A stretch of DNA of 64,000 nt, from the NCBI RefSeq assembly GCF_028583425.1, contig NC_072790.1, forward strand, positions 13,002,552-13,066,551. The letters are read 5' to 3'. The DNA is from Eublepharis macularius (Eukaryota; Chordata; Lepidosauria; Squamata; Eublepharidae). Positions within the stretch are counted from its first letter, which is position 1. The number at the start of each line of letters is the position of its first letter. Made by a program: the position numbers and the translations under genes. The notes under the pieces were generated by a model that was given only the letters and a program-made list of their open reading frames with translations, was not told where the DNA came from and searched no databases. Positions 63,731 through 64,000 of this stretch are shown in pieces.

Positions 63731-64000
63731 TGTCTTCCTGCTGAGAGCATCACCCTGGAATGTGTAACAAAACAATTGGAAGGGCTGAAGTTACAGAAGG
63801 ACACCCTGATTTCTCTTCAAAGAGGGATGAAAGAGAAATCCTGCTCTGAAAGGATCTAAAAGAGAATAAGAGGAATCAGTGGCTACATCTAAAAAGTGAA
63901 TATTGGGAAAAGAAGTTCTGTACTCCATAACAACCCTACTTGGGAGTACTATTTGCCCCATTGGCAGCTTGCAGGCATTCTAAATACTGCACATTCAAGT

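Overview
This is vertebrate nuclear DNA, most likely from a squamate reptile (lizard or gecko; the species cannot be fixed from sequence alone). Two things point there: one intron-rich vertebrate gene whose coding exons can be assembled completely, and the dense mixed repeat content around it. The repeats include CR1, L2-type and L1 LINEs, tRNA-derived SINEs of squamate type, Penelope-like elements, a DIRS retrotransposon, hAT elements and short hairpin DNA transposons.

The gene is ANKEF1 (ankyrin repeat and EF-hand domain protein 1, also called ANKRD5), on the minus strand. Nine coding exons lie between 38850 (start codon) and 8557 (stop codon). All eight introns have GT-AG borders and compatible phases, and the joined frame is open for 790 residues. 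A probable 5' UTR segment with its own splice acceptor precedes the start codon. This implies an upstream non-coding exon, probably in the CpG island at about 43.6-44.95 kb, which is the best promoter candidate. No other host protein gene, tRNA, rRNA or CRISPR array is supported.

Layout. 1-8.5 kb is 3' flank: SINEs, an L1 tail, and a SINE split by an L2 LINE that itself holds two LTR fossils. 8.6-38.9 kb is the ANKEF1 body. Its last intron carries a broken DIRS element with a Penelope-like insertion and a GC-rich promoter-like insertion. Other introns hold a 2.2-kb CR1, solo LTR-like fossils, a second CR1 pierced by three hairpin elements, and several hAT hairpins. 39-43.5 kb is upstream flank with nested hairpins and hAT elements, followed by the CpG island. 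45-64 kb is repeat-rich intergenic DNA with a 1.5-kb terminal-inverted-repeat element, a tail-to-tail LINE pair and a 66-bp minisatellite.

The clearest out-of-the-ordinary signal is a group of hairpin DNA transposons with different bodies but nearly the same ends (GRGCCAAGCTACAAGTGA-like). They make 3-bp TNA target duplications, read directly from occupied versus reconstructed empty sites inside a CR1 copy and inside each other. A second is a burst of about 260-bp hAT hairpins with intact 8-bp target duplications. A third is a roughly 0.93-kb CpG-rich, promoter-like block flanked by a 9-bp direct repeat inside the DIRS fossil. No new gene system or defence-like system was found.
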